From Gammaproteobacteria bacterium (GTDB taxonomy: Bacteria; Pseudomonadota; Gammaproteobacteria; Competibacterales; Competibacteraceae): a DNA stretch of 64,000 nucleotides. Positions within the stretch are counted from its first letter, which is position 1. Every line of letters begins with the position of its first letter. Position numbers and translations under genes: made by a program. Below the pieces are notes generated by a model that saw only the letters and a list, made by a program, of their open reading frames with translations, was not told the DNA's origin and searched no databases. This document shows positions 50,426-59,321 of the stretch, piece after piece. The stretch lies in NCBI GenBank assembly GCA_024235035.1, contig JACKNE010000009.1, positions 186,001 to 250,000 of the forward strand, given 5' to 3'.

Positions 50426-52132
50426 ATGAACACACTTTTTAAGGTATTGATTTTTTGTAGCCCGCTTCTCAGTAGTTGCGCCACCGTGGTGGATGCACAG
50501 GCGCCGATTGAACCGGAGTTCCAGATTCGTCCGATCTTGGCACCCAGTTCTCGCGCCGAATTGATGTATCGGGTATTGGCGGCGGAGCTAGCCGGCAAGC
50601 GTGACCAGCTTGATGTCGCGCTGAGCCATTATCAGCAAGCGGCGCTGGTCAGTGATGATCCGCGCGTTGCCGAGCGTGCAGCAGTGCTGGCGTTGATCAT
50701 GAAAGAAGATACTGCCGCATTGGCGCTGGCGCGACGCTGGCATACCCTTGATTCCACCAGTGAGCAAGCGCGACAAACCTTGGCATTGGCGCTGTTGCGC
50801 AATGGCCAGTTGGAGGAAGCCAGCAAGCACTTGGATGCAGTGCGGCGTGCTGCTCGCAAAAAGGACCAGCAACAGGGCTACGCGACCATCGCCTCACTGC
50901 TCAGTCAAGTAGAGGATAAGTCATTGGCTCTGCGCTTGATGGGGCAATTCCGCGATCGCAACCCGCGTTCAGCCTTCGCTCAGTATTACCACGCCATGTT
51001 GGCCACCGCCGCCGGCGAACGCAGCCAAGCGCTGATCAGCCTGGACCGGGCGCTGTCTCATGATCCGAAACTAGCTCCCGCCCATCTATTGCGTACTCGT
51101 CTGCTGCTGGAGAGTGGTGACAAGGAAGCGGCGCTGGCCGGATTGGCCAAGGCGGTAGCCGCTATCCCACGCGACCGTAATCTGCGCATGAGCTACGCCC
51201 GACTGCTGATCGACGCTGGCCAATTGAACAAAGCCCGTCGTGAGTTCGCCACCCTACTCAATCAAGATCCCAAGGATACCGATTCTTTGTATGCGCTGGG
51301 CCTGCTGGCAGCGGAAACTCGCCAATTCGATCTAGCCGAAACCTATTTTCTGGATCTGATCAAGCGCAATGTCCGGTTGGCGGAAGCCTATTTTGAACTG
51401 GGCCGGGTCGAAGAACAACGCGGTGATTATGCCCGGGCTCGAGAATGGTATGCACAGGTGAAAGATGAGGACCGCTATCTAAGCGCTCAGATGCGGATGG
51501 GCGTGGTGCTAGCCAAATCGGGCGATATCACGGCGGCTGGTCAGCATTTCGACACGCTGCGCCGTGACAATCCGCAAAATGCGATCACCCTGTATTTGGC
51601 TGAAGCCGAGGCGTTGCGCGAGGCAGGACGTTATCAGGAGGCTTTCGACGGTTTGAATCAGGCATTGGCGTTGCACCCCGACGACAAGGATCTGCTGTAC
51701 GCTCGAGCGCTGGCAGCGGAAAAAATCGACCGACTGGATTTGTTGGAGCAGGATTTACGCACCATTCTCGCCGCCGATCCCAAGAATGGGCAGGCCTTGA
51801 ATGCGCTAGGCTATACGATGGCCGATCGTACCGACCGCTACCAGGAAGCTTTGGGCTATATCGAACAAGCGCTGGAGCAACTGCCCAACGATGCCGCCGT
51901 TCTCGATAGCATGGGTTGGGTGCAGTATCGATTGAAAAACCTGGATAAGGCTCTGGAATATTTACGCCGAGCTTACCAAATCAACCCTGACGCCGAGATT
52001 GCTGCGCATCTGAGCGAAGTACTATGGATCGATAACCAACACGACGAAGCCCGAAAAATCTGGCGGGAGGCTTTGACCCACAACCCAGACAGCTCACACC
52101 TGCGCAAGCTGCGAGAACGGTTTGGCTGGTAG
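50426..52132 (+). CDS. TPR-repeat lipoprotein
   Basis: 568 residues. A lipoprotein signal (NTLFKVLIFCSPLLSSC, lipobox LSSC) is followed by about a dozen tetratricopeptide repeats over the rest of the protein, e.g. AEAYFELGRVEEQRGDYARA, NALGYTMADRTDRYQEALGY and LDSMGWVQYRLKNLDKALEY. TPR lipoproteins of this kind lie beside hemA/lolB in many gammaproteobacteria; lolB is not present here. Likely an envelope scaffold. The ATG at 50426 is used; a TTG at 50414 is possible. Confidence 0.88.
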   Translation: MNTLFKVLIFCSPLLSSCATVVDAQAPIEPEFQIRPILAPSSRAELMYRVLAAELAGKRDQLDVALSHYQQAALVSDDPRVAERAAVLALIMKEDTAALALARRWHTLDSTSEQARQTLALALLRNGQLEEASKHLDAVRRAARKKDQQQGYATIASLLSQVEDKSLALRLMGQFRDRNPRSAFAQYYHAMLATAAGERSQALISLDRALSHDPKLAPAHLLRTRLLLESGDKEAALAGLAKAVAAIPRDRNLRMSYARLLIDAGQLNKARREFATLLNQDPKDTDSLYALGLLAAETRQFDLAETYFLDLIKRNVRLAEAYFELGRVEEQRGDYARAREWYAQVKDEDRYLSAQMRMGVVLAKSGDITAAGQHFDTLRRDNPQNAITLYLAEAEALREAGRYQEAFDGLNQALALHPDDKDLLYARALAAEKIDRLDLLEQDLRTILAADPKNGQALNALGYTMADRTDRYQEALGYIEQALEQLPNDAAVLDSMGWVQYRLKNLDKALEYLRRAYQINPDAEIAAHLSEVLWIDNQHDEARKIWREALTHNPDSSHLRKLRERFGW

Positions 52133-52265
52133 ACGATTGACGGAAGAAGACCGGGTAGTGCTTGAGCAAATAAAAAAACCTAATTTATTGAAACTACTAA
52201 TTTTATTGGGTTTCGCTGCGTTCAGCGCCAACCTACATTTAGCCTAGGTGGAGCAGTAATGCGTG

Positions 52266-53270
52266 ATGGAGTATGACGAGTTCCGGGTGTGTCGCGTCAA
52301 GCCACACCTTTTGATCATCACCCTCAGCAACCTGGGCGATGTGATGATGACCACACCGGTCATCATGGCGCTCGCCACCCGATTTCCGGCGGCAAGACTG
52401 ACCGTGCTGGTCGGTCCCAAAGCCAGTGCTCTGCTTGAGAAAACCCCATGTATCGACCGGATTGTGGTTTACGACAAGAAAGCGGATTGGAGCGCAAAAT
52501 GGCGGCTGCTACGCGAATTACGCCAGGACCCTTACGATTGCGTCGTTGATCTGCGCCATACTCCGATCCCCTATCTGCTCCCCTGTACCCGGCGTAGTCC
52601 GCTATTCCGCCGCTTCCGCAAGACCAATATGCGGGAACGCCACTGGGAAATCCTGGACATGATGGGCTTCGATTTGCCCAGCCCACCGATCTTTCAATTC
52701 TTCGACGCAGCCGATGTCCGCTCCAGCCTAGAAAAACTGCGGATCAAGGGGATCTTGGAGACCAGCGGTTGGATCGTCGCGGCGCCGGGCGCGGCCAGTA
52801 AGCAGAAACGCTGGCCTATCGAATCCTTTCAAGAGGTACTGAGCAAACTGGCTATCCGCACCGCTCGACCCATCCTGCTGGTCGGTGCGCCAAATGAATG
52901 GCCGATTGCGGAAGCAGTCGCCCGAGGATTACCAGGGGTAGTCGCTGTAGTGCTATGCGGGGAAACGACCATCAATGAAACCGCCGCGTTGCTGGCCAGA
53001 GCTGCTCTGGTACTAGCCAATGACAGCGCCATCATGCATTTAGGTTTTGAACTCGATATTCCCACCGTGGGAATTTTCGGCCCTACCGACCATGAAAAGT
53101 ACGGCCATGTCGGTGCGCGATTTCGCATTGCTCGCGAAGATGCAACAAGGTGTTCCTGCAATGCGCAACGGATTTCCTACCATGAGAGAAATTGCTTTCA
53201 TGGACTTCAAGCGGAGAAGGTATTGGGTCTTTGCTGGGAATTGCTGAGCGAAAGTGGAAATGTAGGGTAG
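52266..53270 (+). CDS. Glycosyltransferase family 9 (heptosyltransferase-like)
   Basis: 334 residues. LLIITLSNLGDVMMTTPVIM is the GT9 N-terminal signature. The nucleotide-sugar half shows GWIVAAPGAASKQKRWPIES, ETTINETAALLARAALVLAN and DSAIMHLGFELDIPTVGIFG with the FGPTD box. These enzymes add heptose or related sugars to the lipopolysaccharide core. The C-terminal CSCNAQRISYHERNCF is Cys-rich, as in many waaC/F relatives. Acceptor unknown. The gene stands alone rather than in an LPS cluster. Confidence 0.9.
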   Translation: MEYDEFRVCRVKPHLLIITLSNLGDVMMTTPVIMALATRFPAARLTVLVGPKASALLEKTPCIDRIVVYDKKADWSAKWRLLRELRQDPYDCVVDLRHTPIPYLLPCTRRSPLFRRFRKTNMRERHWEILDMMGFDLPSPPIFQFFDAADVRSSLEKLRIKGILETSGWIVAAPGAASKQKRWPIESFQEVLSKLAIRTARPILLVGAPNEWPIAEAVARGLPGVVAVVLCGETTINETAALLARAALVLANDSAIMHLGFELDIPTVGIFGPTDHEKYGHVGARFRIAREDATRCSCNAQRISYHERNCFHGLQAEKVLGLCWELLSESGNVG

Positions 53271-53318
53271 GTTAGGCGTCAGCCGTAATCTGCTTTTTGC
53301 AGGCTGATAGAATGGATA

Positions 53319-53346
53319 CGGCGGGTTACGCTTCGTTAACCCGCCG
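53319..53346. terminator. Palindrome between convergent GT9 and pntB genes
   Basis: 10-bp perfect arms (CGGCGGGTTA / TAACCCGCCG) around cgcttcgt. It may end both convergent transcripts. The wording (gggttacgcttcgttaaccc) is that of common dispersed intergenic repeats, so it may be a REP-like element serving as terminator. Confidence 0.6.
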
Positions 53347-53386
53347 TAATTTCTGCTTATCGGGCTTCCCAGCCCATTGCGCATTG

Positions 53387-54790
53387 CTAGCCGAGATCCT
53401 TGATGCCTTGGATCAGACCCGCCGTGACTTTCTGCGCGTCACCGTACACCATCCGCGTGTTGTCGGCGAAGAACAGCGCGTTCTCGATGCCGGCGAAGCC
53501 GACGCCCTTGCCGCGTTTGATCACTTGGACGTTCTTGGCGTAATCCACATTCAGGATCGGCATGCCATAGATCGGGCTGGACTTGTCGGTGCGCGCCGCC
53601 GGATTCACCACGTCGTTGGCCCCGATGACCAGCGCCACATCAGCGGTGGAGAACTCTTCGTTGATCTCATCCATGTCGAAGATCAGATCATAGGGAACGC
53701 CCGCTTCCGCCAGCAACACGTTCATGTGGCCCGGCATCCGACCCGCAACGGGATGAATGGCGAACTTGACATCGACGTCGCGTTCTATGAGCAGCTTGCA
53801 CATTTCCCAAATCTTGTGTTGTGCCTGGGCCACCGCCATGCCGTAACCGGGCACGATAATCACCTTGGCGGCGTAGGCCATTTGAATCGCCGCATCCGGC
53901 GGCTCCATCGCCTTGAGACTACCGGTCACCGCTTGCGCCTCGCCGCTGGCCAGCGCCGCCCAGTTACTGAACAGTACGTTCGATACCGAGCGGTTCATCG
54001 CCTTGGCCATCATCAGGGTCAACAAGGTACCGGACGAGCCAACGATGATGCCGGCGATGATCATCGCCGAGTTACCCAGCACAAAGCCTTCCAACGCCAC
54101 CGCCAAACCAGTGAAGGCATTGAACAACGAAATGACAACGGGCATATCCGCGCCGCCGATGGGCAAGGCCATCATGGCACCGAACGCCAGCGCCAGCAGG
54201 AAGAAGATCGAGATCAGTGCGCCGCTTGAGCTGTGACTCAAGGCGATGACCAAACCGAGCACGATCGCCGCGCCGAACACCGCTGCATTGAATTTCTGCT
54301 GCCCAGTGAAACGAAACTTGGCGTCATCCTTGAAAAATTTGAGCTCTTGCAGCTTGCCGAAAGCGATCACCGAACCGGAGAAGGCCACCGCGCCAATCAG
54401 CGCGCCTGCCACCGCCATGATCAGAACATGGGTTTCCGGTCCGCCACCGCTATGGTCCTTGAGCAGCTCCACGGCGGCAATGGCCGCCGCTGCGCCGCCG
54501 CCCATGCCATTGTAAATGGCGATCATCTGCGGCATGGCGGTCATTTCCACTTTCTTGGCGCCCCACCAAGCGATGACGCCGCCAATGGCAATCGCAATGA
54601 CCATCAGGACATAATTACCCGGTCCGGCCTGGATTTGCGGGTGAGCAAAGCTGAACAGCGTCGCCAGCACCATCCCATAGCCCGCCCAGACGATGCCGCT
54701 ACGGGCGGTCGTCGGATGCGACATCCGCTTGAGGCCGACGATGAATACCACCGCCGTCAGGAAATAAATCGTTTCAATCAGATAACCCAT
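53387..54790 (-). CDS. pntB: NAD(P) transhydrogenase subunit beta
   Basis: 467 residues. The first ~260 residues contain multiple membrane helices of domain II (LIETIYFLTAVVFIVGLKRM onward). The C-terminal domain III binds NADP(H): VIIVPGYGMAVAQAQHKIWE, FAIHPVAGRMPGHMNVLLAE and VALVIGANDVVNPAARTD. It couples proton flow to NADPH formation. AGGAG precedes the ATG. It follows pntAB by 3 bp. Confidence 0.96.
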   Translation of the reverse strand: MGYLIETIYFLTAVVFIVGLKRMSHPTTARSGIVWAGYGMVLATLFSFAHPQIQAGPGNYVLMVIAIAIGGVIAWWGAKKVEMTAMPQMIAIYNGMGGGAAAAIAAVELLKDHSGGGPETHVLIMAVAGALIGAVAFSGSVIAFGKLQELKFFKDDAKFRFTGQQKFNAAVFGAAIVLGLVIALSHSSSGALISIFFLLALAFGAMMALPIGGADMPVVISLFNAFTGLAVALEGFVLGNSAMIIAGIIVGSSGTLLTLMMAKAMNRSVSNVLFSNWAALASGEAQAVTGSLKAMEPPDAAIQMAYAAKVIIVPGYGMAVAQAQHKIWEMCKLLIERDVDVKFAIHPVAGRMPGHMNVLLAEAGVPYDLIFDMDEINEEFSTADVALVIGANDVVNPAARTDKSSPIYGMPILNVDYAKNVQVIKRGKGVGFAGIENALFFADNTRMVYGDAQKVTAGLIQGIKDLG

Positions 54791-54793
54791 GAC

Positions 54794-55099
54794 TTACTTC
54801 TCCTGACCCTTGCTGCTCTTGAACATTTCCAGCATCCGCTCGGTGACGAAGTAGCCACCGACCGCATTACCGGCGCCCAGCAATACGGCCAGGAAACCGA
54901 TGGCTTGCTCTAAGGGGGTTTCCGCCTGACCCAGAGCCACCATTGCGCCCACCAGCACGATGCCGTGGACGAAGTTGGTGCCGGACATCAGCGGGGTATG
55001 CAGGATCACCGGCACCTTGCCGATGATTTCATAGCCGAGAATGGCGGCCAGCATCAGGATGTAGATGGGAGAAAAAAAGCTAACCACTGCTTCCATCAT
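54794..55099 (-). CDS. pntAB: NAD(P) transhydrogenase alpha subunit, membrane part (PntAB)
   Basis: 101 residues with three to four membrane helices (IYILMLAAILGYEIIGKVPV, then GIVLVGAMVALGQAETPLEQ and AIGFLAVLLGAGNAVGGYFV). It is the membrane segment that is fused to the C-terminus of PntA in E. coli. Separate genes, as here, are the Rhodospirillum-type arrangement. Confidence 0.93.
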   Translation of the reverse strand: MMEAVVSFFSPIYILMLAAILGYEIIGKVPVILHTPLMSGTNFVHGIVLVGAMVALGQAETPLEQAIGFLAVLLGAGNAVGGYFVTERMLEMFKSSKGQEK

Positions 55100-55111
55100 G
55101 CGTCTCCGGAG

Positions 55112-56239
55112 TTATTGTTCGAGCAGTTTGCGGGTGGGTTCATGAACGACCTGCCCATCACGGGTCAACGCGCTCTTGGCGATCACTTCGTCGTCCCAAT
55201 CCAGATTCAGCGCACCATCCTTGATCATCGGCGACAGGAAGTTGTACAGATTCTTCGCGTACATTTCGCTGGCCGGAACCGGGAAGTTGCTGGGGATATT
55301 GAGCGGACCGTCGATCACCACACCGTTGTGCTCATAAGTTTCGCCGGGGCGGGTCAGTTCGCAGTTACCGCCGGATTCGGCGGCCAGATCGACGATGACC
55401 GCGCCGCGCTTCATGTTTTCCACCATCGCGGTGGTGACGATCTTCGGCGCAGGCCGCCCAGGGATAGCAGCGGTGGTGATGACTGCATGAGCGGCGGCAA
55501 TGTGCTTGGCCAGCACATCGGCCTGCTTTTGCTTCTCCTCCGCTGTCAGCTCGCGCGCATAACCGCCTTCGGCAGCCGCATTGACCCCAGTATCGATCAT
55601 CTTGGCGCCCAATGATTCGATTTCCTGACGAGCCGCTGGGCGGATGTCATAGGCTTCCACCATCGCGCCCAACCGCTTGGCGGTGGCGATGGCCTGCAAT
55701 CCGGCCACGCCGGCGCCGACGATGACCACTTTGGATGGACGGATGGTGCCAGCGGCCGTGGTCAGCATCGGGAAGAAGCCACTGGCCAGGGTCGCCGCAC
55801 GCAACGCGACATAGTAGCCAGCCACAGCGGCTTGGGAGGACAGCACGTCCATCGACTGGGCGCGTGAGATGCGCGGGATCAACTCCATGGCGAAGCTGGT
55901 AATTTTCTTGTCGCGCAACCGCTTGACCACGTCCGGGTTGCGATGCGGCGACAGCACGGCTAACAGGACCGAACCGTCCTTGAGCAGCTCGACTTCCTCC
56001 AGAGTTGGCCCCTGGACTTTGAAAACCACATCGGCTTCGGCGTACAGCGTCTGAGCGCCGTCCACCAACCGGCTGCTTTTGCCAAAGGCTTCGTCGGTGA
56101 AAAAGGCGCTGAGACCTGCGCCTTTTTCCACCAAGATTTCCACGCCGAGCTTAGTAAAACGCTCGGCCATCGTCGGGTCCAGCGCGACCCGCTGTTCGCC
56201 CGAAATGGTTTCTTTCGGGACGGCCATACGAACAGGCAT
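55112..56239 (-). CDS. pntAA: NAD(P) transhydrogenase alpha subunit, NAD-binding part (PntAA)
   Basis: 375 residues, soluble domain I. MAVPKETISGEQRVALDPTM, the NAD(H) fold VVIVGAGVAGLQAIATAKRL with AMVEAYDIRPA, and VITTAAIPGRPAPKIVTTAM are the family signatures. It has no membrane helix; those are in the next gene. It is first of pntAA-pntAB-pntB. A small GTCCG-GAAA-CGGAC hairpin lies upstream near 56284-56297. Confidence 0.95.
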   Translation of the reverse strand: MPVRMAVPKETISGEQRVALDPTMAERFTKLGVEILVEKGAGLSAFFTDEAFGKSSRLVDGAQTLYAEADVVFKVQGPTLEEVELLKDGSVLLAVLSPHRNPDVVKRLRDKKITSFAMELIPRISRAQSMDVLSSQAAVAGYYVALRAATLASGFFPMLTTAAGTIRPSKVVIVGAGVAGLQAIATAKRLGAMVEAYDIRPAARQEIESLGAKMIDTGVNAAAEGGYARELTAEEKQKQADVLAKHIAAAHAVITTAAIPGRPAPKIVTTAMVENMKRGAVIVDLAAESGGNCELTRPGETYEHNGVVIDGPLNIPSNFPVPASEMYAKNLYNFLSPMIKDGALNLDWDDEVIAKSALTRDGQVVHEPTRKLLEQ

Positions 56240-56563
56240 ATTGTTGTCCTCACACGGTGGTTGTTTTTCCAGACGCCCGCCCGTCCGGAAACGGACATGA
56301 AAAAAGCTGGCTCGAAGTCGGCCAGACTCGCAAACTTGCAGGTGGGCATGCGCGCCAACGGCGGGAGACGCGCCATACTCGTAGAATAGTAGCCTAGACT
56401 TGCAGCATCACAACAGGGGTAGCGTGCAAATCAAGCGTGGGATGGTCTGGCAAGCGCAACCCGTCGGTAGTTTTTGCGTCTATCTGTTGGGTGTCAACAG
56501 AGGTTCACGTCGGTTGGCGACGATACGCTGCTGAAGATGGGAAACAGGCAAAGGTGAAGAAGT
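56240..56563. other. Intergenic region between divergent pntAA and HNH gene
   Basis: 324 bp. The only visible structure is a small GAAA-tetraloop hairpin near pntAA and the AGGTGAAG ribosome-binding site of the HNH gene at its right edge. I see no gene or repeat in it. Confidence 0.55.
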
Positions 56564-57163
56564 ATGTACGGACTGGAGCAACAGGTTCTGCACACGGACG
56601 TCACGGGAATGCCGTTGGAATGGATTGATTATCAACAGGCGGTGCGCCTTTATTGCGCCGAGCAAGTGGCCTACACCTGTGGCATCGTGCTTTACACGGT
56701 ACATGGTGGCGTCAATGCTCGCAGTGGCCAGCGTAGCATCGTCACCGTCAACTCCATCATCGCCACTCAGGGTGGCGCTTACGCTCGATTGCGCGCTCGC
56801 GAGGACTATGTGCCGCCCCTGTCGAATGCAGCGTTGTTCCGGCGTGATTGCAATACTTGCTTGTATTGTGGCGAGAGTTTTGCCATTCGAGATCTGTCTC
56901 GCGATCATGTCCGACCCGTGGTGCAAGGCGGCGTCGATCACTGGAACAATGTGGTCACTGCTTGCAAGCCCTGCAATCATTACAAGGGCGGCATGACCCC
57001 GGAGCAAGCGGGCTTACAATTGTTGGCGATCCCGTTTACACCAAACCATGCGGAATATGTGTATCTGCAAGGCAAGCGGGTATTGGCGGATCAAATGGAT
57101 TTTCTGCGGGCGCATTTCCCCCGGTCGAGTCCGTTACACCGGCGACTGGCGGGACTATCCTGA
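56564..57163 (+). CDS. HNH-family endonuclease
   Basis: 199 residues. Zinc knuckle CLYCGESF and CKPCNHYK flank the HNH core LSRDHVRPVVQGGVDHWNNV, then GGMTPEQAGLQLLAIPFTPN. This is the stand-alone HNH type found widely in bacteria without any linked methylase. The N-terminal ~85 residues (EWIDYQQAVRLYCAEQVAYT) are of the usual kind for these proteins. Cellular role unknown. AGGTGAAG precedes the ATG. Confidence 0.9.
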   Translation: MYGLEQQVLHTDVTGMPLEWIDYQQAVRLYCAEQVAYTCGIVLYTVHGGVNARSGQRSIVTVNSIIATQGGAYARLRAREDYVPPLSNAALFRRDCNTCLYCGESFAIRDLSRDHVRPVVQGGVDHWNNVVTACKPCNHYKGGMTPEQAGLQLLAIPFTPNHAEYVYLQGKRVLADQMDFLRAHFPRSSPLHRRLAGLS

Positions 57164-57177
57164 CGAACGGTAGGTAA

Positions 57178-57221
57178 ACTCCTTCTCCATGCTTATGGGA
57201 GAGGGATTGAGGTGAGGGAAA
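57178..57221. repeat. Dispersed GAGAGGG repeat, copy 3
   Basis: ctccttctccatgcttatgg followed by gagagggattgaggtgaggg, related to 27522-27557 (reverse orientation). It lies between the HNH and the following gene and provides that gene's ribosome-binding site. Confidence 0.5.
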
Positions 57222-58225
57222 TGGGCAACGACCAGGGATTTCTACAGCAGGTTTTCGGTGGCCTGGCCGCGTTTGCTCAACAGCAACTGGCTGAACATCG
57301 CCACCATCAGGAGCGATTGGCGGCGATGCGCGAGGTCATCGAAGCCGTCGTGGACGCCAGCGAGCCACGTATTCGACTGGTGGGCAACTATGCCGAAAAA
57401 TTGCTGGAGGCGGTAGAGGCTGCCTCGAATTATGCGGAAAAGGTCTTGCAGCAACTGCCGCCGGCAGTGACACTCGACGCCCATGCTTGGTCGCGCAATC
57501 CGCAGGTCAACGCTTTTTTTGCGACAGCGGATGAGCTACGCACGACATTGACCGAAGATCCCAGCCTTCAGGCATTTTTCAATGAGGATGGGTATTCGAC
57601 GTGTTTCGCTTTGATGCTGATGGTGAAGCGGGAGACAGAAACCTTTGGAGCGGCGCTCCGCGGCGATATGTTGGTGCGCGATGTTCGGCAGATTCGAGTG
57701 AGCTTTTCACAGCATCGATTATTTTTCCCTGCCGGCAGCGAAAAACAACTCCGTGAGGAGTTGCAACAACGCATGCTGGTGTTTCTGGCGACACGCGCCT
57801 TGGAGCGGATCAATGTATTGCGGGATCAGCGCAGTCTGCTGGAGGAGCAACGCCGGCGCTTGCAGGCGCAACTGCGTGCGTTACGCAGTCACGCGCAAGG
57901 CTTGCAACCGTTGTTGTCACCTGAGGACCCCAGTACCCGCCGGGTCGCGGGGCTGGAACAGCGCCTAGTTCAGGTCGAGACAGATCTGGTCGCAGCCCGT
58001 CAACGATTGGGTACGTTGGACGATTATTTGGAGCAGATCCGGCAGGTGCTCAGCCAGCCAGAGACTTATTTGCAGGTAAGGCCCCTCACTCTGCGCTTGA
58101 CGCGGCTGGGCGTTAAATTGTCCCCCGATTCACCGGAGCCGGGCGAGACGATCTCATTGATCGAACTGGATTCGCTGGGCGAGCAGCGGATCGGCGTGTT
58201 GGTCAGTTTCGATCGCGGAGAGTGA
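57221..58225 (+). CDS. Hypothetical coiled-coil protein
   Basis: 334 residues, family not recognised. The N-terminus is helical (GLAAFAQQQLAEHRHHQERL). The middle (about 85-190) looks like a globular domain (NPQVNAFFATADELRTTLTE, FNEDGYSTCFALMLMVKRET). A long coiled coil follows (about 200-275, RINVLRDQRSLLEEQRRRLQ) before a beta-rich C-terminus (LRLTRLGVKLSPDSPEPGET). It has no signal peptide or membrane helix. GAGGTG lies six bases before the ATG at 57221; a GTG at 57212 is possible. It follows the HNH gene by 57 bp with a dispersed repeat between. Confidence 0.7.
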   Translation: MGNDQGFLQQVFGGLAAFAQQQLAEHRHHQERLAAMREVIEAVVDASEPRIRLVGNYAEKLLEAVEAASNYAEKVLQQLPPAVTLDAHAWSRNPQVNAFFATADELRTTLTEDPSLQAFFNEDGYSTCFALMLMVKRETETFGAALRGDMLVRDVRQIRVSFSQHRLFFPAGSEKQLREELQQRMLVFLATRALERINVLRDQRSLLEEQRRRLQAQLRALRSHAQGLQPLLSPEDPSTRRVAGLEQRLVQVETDLVAARQRLGTLDDYLEQIRQVLSQPETYLQVRPLTLRLTRLGVKLSPDSPEPGETISLIELDSLGEQRIGVLVSFDRGE

Positions 58226-58347
58226 TTGATCGTTGATGCAGGCGCATCGCCGTTTATCAGTCAAGAACCACCACTCGTCCAGCTCACAAGTGATGTCCGC
58301 TACTCCCTGGGTTATTTAAGCAACCGTAACCTTAAGGTTCAAAAATT

Positions 58348-58935
58348 ATGAATAGAAACTCTGGTTTTACTCTCGTCGAGCTGATCGTCACCTTGGCAAT
58401 TGCTGCGATCGTCGTCACGGTTGGGGTGCCATCGTTCCAGGCGATGATGCGGAATAATCGAGCCGCCACGCATACGAACGAATTCATGAGCGCGCTCAAC
58501 CTGGCGCGTAGCGAGGCGGTGAAACGTGGTTGGCGTGTGGTGTTGTGCCCCTCGACCAATCAAACCAATTGCACCGGCACCCCGTGGGAAAATGGCTGGA
58601 TCGTGTTTGTCGATGCCGATGCGAATGGAAACGGTGCTTTAGACGAGGGTACCGATAACAATGGCGTACTGGATGCGGGCGAACTCCTGCTCCGTGCTTA
58701 TGACCCATTGGGTGGGAACGATACGTTGACTGGCAATGGGACGTTGAACGTCAGCATCTCGTTTGCAGCTGACGGCTCGACTCGTATTCCTGGTGGCAAC
58801 GCCTTTCAAGCCGGGACACTGAATTTCAGTCTATGTTATAGCAATAATCGGCAAAATAGCATCACCATCAATAACATTGGACGGGCACGCACCAATGACA
58901 ATCAAGGGGCACCACCCGTACCCTGCACTCAATAA
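58348..58935 (+). CDS. Type IV pilus minor pilin FimT/FimU-like
   Basis: 195 residues. Leader MNRNSG, mature FTLVELIVTLAIAAIVVTVG with Glu5, then NNRAATHTNEFMSALNLARS and VVLCPSTNQTNCTGTPWENG, the FimT/FimU (GspH-type) signature. The region DADANGNGALDEGTDNNGVL has two DxDxNG-like acidic loops, more than is usual, which could bind Ca2+. It is first in a minor-pilin operon ending in pilY1. Confidence 0.88.
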   Translation: MNRNSGFTLVELIVTLAIAAIVVTVGVPSFQAMMRNNRAATHTNEFMSALNLARSEAVKRGWRVVLCPSTNQTNCTGTPWENGWIVFVDADANGNGALDEGTDNNGVLDAGELLLRAYDPLGGNDTLTGNGTLNVSISFAADGSTRIPGGNAFQAGTLNFSLCYSNNRQNSITINNIGRARTNDNQGAPPVPCTQ

Positions 58936-58949
58936 AACGGACCTCGAAC

Positions 58950-59321
58950 ATGCGTAAGCAGAATGGTTTTACCCTCATCGAGATTCTGGTGACCGTGGTC
59001 GTTCTGGCCATCGGTTTGTTGGGGCTGGCCGGGTTACAGGCGATTTCGCTCCGGTATAACAGCACAGCCTATCAACGCTCTCAGGCCACAATCCTGGCTT
59101 ATGACATCGTGGAAAGAATGCGCGCGAGCAAACCTGCCGGAGGGATCATTCGTTGTCCTCAACAGGATGTTCCCGCCTGGCTTGCCGTGGTGGCAGCGAC
59201 CCTGCCTTTGGGAACGGGCAGCGTAGCACCTTCTGGAAACGTCTGTGTCATTACCGTGCAATGGGATGACGACCGTGATGGCGTACTGGATCCACCTTTT
59301 GTCGTGAATACCGAACTATGA
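58950..59321 (+). CDS. pilV: Type IV pilus minor pilin PilV
   Basis: 123 residues. Leader MRKQNG, mature FTLIEILVTVVVLAIGLLGL, then AGLQAISLRYNSTAYQRSQA, the PilV pattern. It helps prime pilus assembly with PilW and PilX. It starts 14 bp after the previous gene and overlaps pilW by 4 bp. Confidence 0.9.
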   Translation: MRKQNGFTLIEILVTVVVLAIGLLGLAGLQAISLRYNSTAYQRSQATILAYDIVERMRASKPAGGIIRCPQQDVPAWLAVVAATLPLGTGSVAPSGNVCVITVQWDDDRDGVLDPPFVVNTEL

